A DNA stretch of 58,147 bases from an uncultured Erwinia sp. GTDB lineage: Bacteria > Pseudomonadota > Gammaproteobacteria > Enterobacterales > Enterobacteriaceae. Positions 53,824-58,147 of the stretch are shown one piece after another; within the stretch, counting starts at the first letter, position 1; every line of letters begins with the position of its first letter. The notes beneath the pieces were generated by a model. The model saw nothing but the letters and a program-made list of their open reading frames with translations, was not told where the DNA came from and searched no databases. The stretch lies in NCBI GenBank assembly GCA_945290265.1, contig CALYQW010000022.1, positions 1 to 58,147 on the forward strand, in the 5' to 3' direction. The position numbers and the translations under genes are program-made.

Positions 53824-54372
53824 ATGAAGGCCAGTTAAGACGAACTGTTAAAATCAGGCTTTAGCAGCAGCGATATTCAAAAAATTAAAAATAACGTGGA
53901 AAGTTATGGTGGAACTCTTGAAGAGGCTATCAGTGATCTCGCCCGCCGATTTTGTACATCGCTCTGGGTCACAGGTGTATGTATTGCTGTTTTTCTGTTA
54001 CTGGTTGCTTTCAGCTCACCGATTAGAGTTATGGCAGGAGGGCTGGCGATTATCGTTGGGATCACTATCATGTCATTTGCACAGCCCCCAATAAGGATGA
54101 GTACAAGAAGCGAAATTATTGATGGTAACCATACCCCCAACGGCAGACCATACTTTGGGCAATTGCCAAAATTCATGAGAACTATTACACCTTATAACAG
54201 GTGGACATCTGAGGATGTCAGCATTGTTGACCATAATTTGGGATTTATTCATTTGGCAGGGGAGAAGCACGGGCATGAAAAAGTCACTAAAAGTTATGCT
54301 GGTCGTTTTAGTAGTCTGCATAACTGGCCTTTTCTATGGCTTGCAATACTTCAAGATGGAATTCACGGATAG
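53824..54372 (+). pseudogene. Membrane protein gene with a nonsense codon at position 5
   Basis: ATG 53824 follows AAGGATGG and reads MKAS, then TAA at 53836-53838, then DELLKSGFSSSDIQKIKNNV... open to 54372. The near-copy of this start at 55379 has GAA at the same place, so GAA to TAA is the likely change. The product would have about 182 residues with a helical N-terminus and two membrane segments (about 55-75 and 77-95). The last 33 codons overlap the next gene in another frame, so the original stop may also be lost. Size and layout recall small immunity-type proteins of polymorphic toxin loci; no family is recognised. Confidence 0.6.
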
Positions 54373-54703
54373 TGCTGATTACACAGAAAAGGATAAACGG
54401 GAGTATGATTTTTATACTCCAAAATTGCTGAAAAATATGCCGCGCGTTAGCAACACATATAGCTTCCATTACAGTAATGTGTCTGGACCTAACCCTGCGC
54501 TAATTTATAAGGCAAGTTTTTCCGGCACAACGGATACCAGCAAAATTGACACCTACCTTGAAAAAAACGGATATAAAAAAAGCGGAGGGTGCAACACCAG
54601 CGGTACTTGCTGGATCGACAAGGACCCCAATATAACCGTATCAGTAGAAATAAAGGAACATCCGATGACCATCTATGTCGAAATGATAGATAAGCTGGGA
54701 TGA
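54275..54703 (+). CDS. Small membrane-anchored protein of unknown function
   Basis: 142 residues from ATG 54275 (GGGGAG about ten bases upstream). An N-terminal hydrophobic segment (about 5-24, KVMLVVLVVCITGLFYGL) acts as anchor or signal; Cys15 is not in a clear lipobox. The rest is soluble, with one likely disulfide in GGCNTSGTCWID. AT-rich, unlike the chromosomal neighbours. Follows the broken membrane-protein gene and may be its partner. Family not recognised. Confidence 0.6.
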   Translation: MKKSLKVMLVVLVVCITGLFYGLQYFKMEFTDSADYTEKDKREYDFYTPKLLKNMPRVSNTYSFHYSNVSGPNPALIYKASFSGTTDTSKIDTYLEKNGYKKSGGCNTSGTCWIDKDPNITVSVEIKEHPMTIYVEMIDKLG

Positions 54704-54835
54704 TCAGGAAATAAATAGCGAAAAAACTATTAAGAAACCATCACAAATCCGGCTGATGCCGGGATACTAAAAATACAAATCCTACCAAAACCCATGAGAA
54801 TTATTTCAATATAAACAGTAGTTTATCTCCTTAAC

Positions 54836-55195
54836 GTGGCTTTTTACATCATTGGCCGTCAGACCCCCAGTACAACAGCGGATGTCTGCGACAACTTACT
54901 GGCGCGTTTCCGCCTGGCGTATTCAATGGTAACGCCAGGCGAGGCCCAGCTTGATTATGCCACTCTGAGTGCATTTTTCCGTAGCCAGCGCGGCGCGAAA
55001 GCAGGGCTGAAAATCGATATTGAAGATATGACGTTGATTGCTGAGAGTGCCACAGGCGCAACCGTGACCTATCGGGAGCGGCAACAGTTACCCGGTCAGC
55101 AGCCATCGCTGCGTTTTTCCACCGTGGTATTTGATTCAGGTGCGGATAATCAGGTTCTCTGGCGTCATTTGCACGAAACCACGCTGCATTTATAA
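54836..55195 (+). pseudogene. Probable 5'-truncated NTF2/DUF4440-like ORF
   Basis: 119 codons from a GTG with a poor ribosome binding site. The part QLDYATLSAFFRSQRGAKAG to the end (RHLHETTLHL) resembles the C-terminal half of a SnoaL/DUF4440-type protein, while the first 35 residues do not fit and probably reflect a fused upstream sequence. GC content is higher than in the two ORFs before it. Likely a remnant. Confidence 0.4.
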
Positions 55196-55247
55196 GTATT
55201 GCAGGCCGATGTAGAGTCGCTGCACAAGCCAGGTGGCGGAAATCCGG

Positions 55248-55276
55248 CCAGGGCTTTTAAAGACCCGGTCAGGGGA
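55248..55276. repeat. Head-only scrap of the structured repeat, copy C
   Basis: GGCCAGGGCTTTTAAAG followed by CCGGTCAGGGG matches the first 30 bases of copy B (GGCCAGGGCTTAAAGCCAGGTC). The hairpins are absent. As with copy B, a duplicated leader follows. Confidence 0.5.
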
Positions 55277-55300
55277 AAATATAGAAGGGTGGAATAACAG

Positions 55301-55402
55301 GAAAATCATGTCAATAGCATAACAATCTGTTTTATGATAAAAATACTAATGTTAGATGTTTTCTAAGGACGGAAAACAATGAAGGCCAGTGAAGACGAAC
55401 TT
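55301..55402 (+). repeat. Duplicated leader and gene start (pairs with 53682-53846)
   Basis: Two blocks are shared with the region before the broken gene at 53824: the stretch around AACAATCTGTTTTATGATAA (55321 and 53705), and GATGTTTT(T/C)TAAGGA(T/C)GG with the first eight codons of the gene. The first copy has some 65 extra bases between the blocks. A tandem duplication with internal deletion explains this. Confidence 0.7.
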
Positions 55403-55531
55403 ACAAATCCTGGCGGTATAAAAAATATGTTATTAACTCTGAGAGCGATCGCTGATCGTCATCAGATCAAATATAACTTTGGCTTTAACGCCTTAGCCAA
55501 CGATTTTCATCGTCAATTTGGGCTGACTTAG
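55379..55531 (+). pseudogene. Chimeric 50-codon ORF sharing its start with the gene at 53824
   Basis: Begins MKASEDEL as the intact form of the broken gene would, then continues TNPGGIKNMLLTLRAIADRH... to a TAG at 55529. After codon 8 it does not resemble the first copy, so it joins the duplicated start to the tail of another gene. Whether it is expressed is unknown; the leader with AAGGACGG is kept. Confidence 0.45.
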
Positions 55532-55685
55532 CGTACTCATATCCAGTATTGCAACATCCATTTTATTTCTCCCTGTTATTACTTTGCCGATAATACCCCA
55601 TTATTCCTGGCTGTAAACCTGGGGCTGAATATAAAACCACCGGTTTTCAGCCTGAATCCGCGCCCCTGTGTCGCGGTTATGATGT

Positions 55686-56693
55686 TTATTTACCGTTTTG
55701 ATTTACCGGAGTGCCCAGCGTCTGACGGAACCAGTCAACAACCCTGTTAATGACTACCGGCTGGTACCAGCGATAATCGCCATGCTCAGCCCCGTCAACA
55801 AGCACATAGTCTGCGCGATCCCCCGATTTCCTGAGAGCGTCATAAAGCTGAGCACTCTGCTCAGGTGATACCAGAGTATCCTTGCTGCCGTGCATAATCA
55901 GGAAAGGGGGCTTGCTTCCGCCAAGATGTCCAACGGGGCTCGCACTGAGGGCCTTCTGCGGTCTGGATGTGATGGGGGTACCAGCAAAGGTTCTGAAGGC
56001 TGCACCATTAACCAGCAGGGCTTCAGTTGCAGCCGGGGACTGATGAGCTTTCTGTATGTCCTCCGGGAATCCCTCACCTATGTTGCGCAGGTCAGAAACG
56101 CCATAAAGCGTGGCGACGGCCTGAACATCAGAGGACTGACTGAGAAAATCACCTTTATCAAAAGATTTATCGCCATTGGTTGTTCCCAGCATCTGAGCCA
56201 GCCATCCTCCGGCAGAATCGCCCAGTACGCCGATACGTCCGGGGTCAATACCATAGTCAGTCGCATGCTGACGAAGGTACCTTACCGCAGCTTTGGCATC
56301 CACAACTGGTGCCGGAAAGGTGTTGGGAATTGTCCGGTATTCTGCTGCTGCAACCACATAGCCGGCACTGGCCAGAGCCATGCGCATCTCAATGAACTTG
56401 TCGCGTTCAGCCGAGGTGAAACCCCCACCGGGGAAATAGATGATGGCGGGCTTCAAATCATTGTTTCGGGGAACGAGAACAGACATATGTAACTGTCTGA
56501 CTGAGCGTGTGCTTTTTACCTGCTCGTAAACCACATCACCGATGTTATCTATCTGACTTTTATAGGTATTGACCTGAATGACATCTGCGCCCTGAACGTA
56601 TCCCGGGAGGTTATTTTTATCGGAAGCTATTGCCCCTGCTACAGCAGAAATCATTAAAAAACCGCCTGTCAGGCAGATATGTAAGTATTTCAT
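55686..56693 (-). CDS. Secreted alpha/beta-hydrolase (esterase/lipase-like)
   Basis: About 335 residues with a signal peptide (ending AIAS near residue 24). The oxyanion motif IIYFPGGGF replaces the usual HGGG, the nucleophile is GVLGDSAGGWLAQ (Gly-Asp-Ser-Ala-Gly-Gly), the Asp is in MHGSKDTLVSP and the His in GAEHGDYRW. This is the BD-FAE/hormone-sensitive-lipase-like group that cleaves acyl or aryl esters, possibly from plant cell walls. The start at 56693 is favoured over 56699 by GGAA spacing. Substrate unknown. Confidence 0.82.
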   Translation of the reverse strand: MKYLHICLTGGFLMISAVAGAIASDKNNLPGYVQGADVIQVNTYKSQIDNIGDVVYEQVKSTRSVRQLHMSVLVPRNNDLKPAIIYFPGGGFTSAERDKFIEMRMALASAGYVVAAAEYRTIPNTFPAPVVDAKAAVRYLRQHATDYGIDPGRIGVLGDSAGGWLAQMLGTTNGDKSFDKGDFLSQSSDVQAVATLYGVSDLRNIGEGFPEDIQKAHQSPAATEALLVNGAAFRTFAGTPITSRPQKALSASPVGHLGGSKPPFLIMHGSKDTLVSPEQSAQLYDALRKSGDRADYVLVDGAEHGDYRWYQPVVINRVVDWFRQTLGTPVNQNGK

Positions 56694-56814
56694 ATGCAAT
56701 TCCAGTGATTGATACGAACCGCATGTTACTTACGGCAACTGTGGCCAAAGTCGAAAGTACAAAAAACAACCCTGGATGTACAATAATTTTTCGATATCTG
56801 AACCGGCCCCTGCA

Positions 56815-57148
56815 TCAGGGTGTCTTTCCCCCGGCCATCAGTGCCATAACCGCGCTGGCAACGGTAAACAGCGCAATAATCCAGCCCATGGTCCAGGCGG
56901 TGCCGTCACTGAACAGTGCCAGCAGCAGTGAAGAGATAATCCCGCTGCCATACTGCAAAGCACCAATCAGCGCCGATACCGAACCGGTGGCATTGGCTAC
57001 TGAATCCAGCGCGGCCGCCGTTGAAGTGGCCGCAATAATGCCGTTCATGGAAAACAGTACAAAGGCGGTAATCACGATCATCGCCATCCCGCCGAGGTTA
57101 AATTTTGTCACCACTGCCAGCAGCAGCGAGGCGAGGGCGGCTACCGGT
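56815..57148 (-). pseudogene. 3' remnant of a Bcr/CflA-type MFS transporter
   Basis: About 110 codons (...LLAVVTKFNLGGMAMIV... to GGKTP) match the last three membrane segments of Bcr/CflA multidrug transporters, including SMNGIIAATSTAAALDSV and GSVSALIGALQYGSG. The N-terminal three quarters are missing: the frame begins at the stop of the flavin oxidoreductase gene. It is therefore a truncated leftover joined to that gene. Confidence 0.8.
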
Positions 57149-58147
57149 TCAGGATTTAAATAAATCCTTCAGGGTATGTGGCTGACAGCGAAGATACTGT
57201 TCAGCTGCGCGAACCTGCGCACCCAGTGCCGCCGCAGCATGCCACGGCCATCTGGGGTCATAAAGTGCAGTGCGGGCGATCGCAATAAAATCCGCATCGC
57301 CGCTGGCCACCACAGACTCGGCATGCTGCGGCGCGCTGATTAATCCCACGGCCACCACCGGGATGCTGACTGCGGATTTAACCGCTCTTGCCAGCGGAAC
57401 CTGATAGCCGGGGTAGACATTAATTTGCTGCTCCGGGTGCAGACCGCCACTGGAAACATGGATGACATCGACGCCGCGGGCTTCCAGCATTTTAGAAAAC
57501 GCCACCGCTTCCTCAATATTAAATCCACCGTCAACCCAGTCCGTCGCAGAAATGCGCACGCTAACCGGCTTATCCGCAGGAAACGCTGCACGTACCGCAT
57601 CGAAGATTTCCAGCGGAAATTTTGCTCTGTTTTCCAGCGAGCCACCGTAGTTATCCGTACGGTGGTTAGTGAGTGGCGACAGAAACTGATGCAACAGATA
57701 GCCATGTGCGGCATGTATCTGGATCAGATCGATATTCAGCCTGGCGGCACGTTTTGCTGCCGCGGCAAACTGGTTGCGGATTTCGGCTAAACCGTTACTG
57801 TCAAGGGCGACAGGGGGGGTATAGCCGTGGCTGTAGGGCAGCGCCGAGGGTGCCAGGGTTTGCCATCCATTCTCCCGATCCGGAGGTATCTGACCCTGTT
57901 TATCCCAAGGCTTGTGGGTTGATGCTTTTCTGCCTGCATGCGCCAGCTGAATGGCGACGGGAATAGTTGACCACTTGCGAATGGAAGCGAGAACCCGTGC
58001 CATCGCTTGCTCTGATTTATCATCGTAGAGGCCGACATCGGCGAAGGTGATTCTGCCTTCGGGTGATACGGCAGTCGCTTCAATTGTCAGTAAACCAGCT
58101 CCGGATTGTGCCAGCTGTCCCAAATGCAGGGTGTGCCAGTCAGTCAT
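57149..58147 (-). CDS. NADH:flavin oxidoreductase (old yellow enzyme, YqjM-like), 5' end outside the window
   Basis: 332 codons are seen, and the frame continues past the window: the first residues (TDWHTLHLGQLAQSGAGLL) correspond to about position 30-40 of YqjM-like enzymes, which have about 360 residues. FMN- and substrate-binding motifs are IQLAHAGRKA, QIHAAHGYLLHQFLSPLTN and NYGGSLENRAKF, and the end is CQPHTLKDLF. Reduces activated C=C bonds with NAD(P)H. Confidence 0.93.
   Translation of the reverse strand: MTDWHTLHLGQLAQSGAGLLTIEATAVSPEGRITFADVGLYDDKSEQAMARVLASIRKWSTIPVAIQLAHAGRKASTHKPWDKQGQIPPDRENGWQTLAPSALPYSHGYTPPVALDSNGLAEIRNQFAAAAKRAARLNIDLIQIHAAHGYLLHQFLSPLTNHRTDNYGGSLENRAKFPLEIFDAVRAAFPADKPVSVRISATDWVDGGFNIEEAVAFSKMLEARGVDVIHVSSGGLHPEQQINVYPGYQVPLARAVKSAVSIPVVAVGLISAPQHAESVVASGDADFIAIARTALYDPRWPWHAAAALGAQVRAAEQYLRCQPHTLKDLFKS

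Overview
The window looks like a chromosomal segment of an enterobacterium, most likely Erwiniaceae (Erwinia/Pantoea-like). It carries core Enterobacterales genes (asr, rstAB, ydgI- and ydgH-like genes, a ynaJ-like gene, uspE, fnr, sotB, glsB, eptA-pmrAB), mixed with catabolic and accessory modules that resemble plant- or soil-associated relatives. The genus is inferred from gene content only.

Left part (1-19.6 kb): a truncated asr with an RstA-box-like site upstream; a stand-alone homologue of CarB/ThnE (the first enzyme of carbapenem biosynthesis) in AT-rich DNA; an M32 carboxypeptidase; rstBA; an unknown gene; ydgI- and ydgH-like genes; a probable copper-uptake set (DUF2946 protein, OprC-type TonB receptor, YnaJ-like membrane protein); uspE and fnr; an aromatic-acid MFS transporter with an OprD-type porin; sotB and glsB.

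Middle part (19.6-35.6 kb): decayed ORFs; a beta-hydroxyacid-dehydrogenase-like oxidoreductase; Rrf2 and MarA/SoxS-like regulators; a ChiC-like chitinase without a signal peptide; then an 11-gene unidirectional unit, pcaIJFD-catBCA-benABCD, encoding the whole route from benzoate to succinyl-CoA and acetyl-CoA. A divergent PcaR-type IclR regulator faces it across an operator-like sequence.

Right part (35.6-58.1 kb): a DUF1311-like ORF; a four-gene chaperone-usher fimbrial operon; a tannase/feruloyl-esterase family protein; the eptA-pmrA-pmrB polymyxin-response operon with an opposite-strand pmrR-like small ORF, both apparently driven by PmrA boxes; a Fic protein; an amino-acid metabolism group (arginase family, LysR, PLP dehydratase, RidA, YheO-like regulator); a decayed small-ORF locus; an esterase; and a partial old-yellow-enzyme gene next to a truncated Bcr/CflA transporter.

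The least explained structure is a dispersed GC-rich repeat (about 47.03-47.37 kb and 53.40-53.64 kb, with a head-only scrap near 55.25 kb). Two of its hairpins differ between the copies by paired, compensating base changes, while the loop of the main hairpin is invariant. The copies at 53.4 and 55.25 kb each precede a duplicated leader that starts the same short coding sequence.
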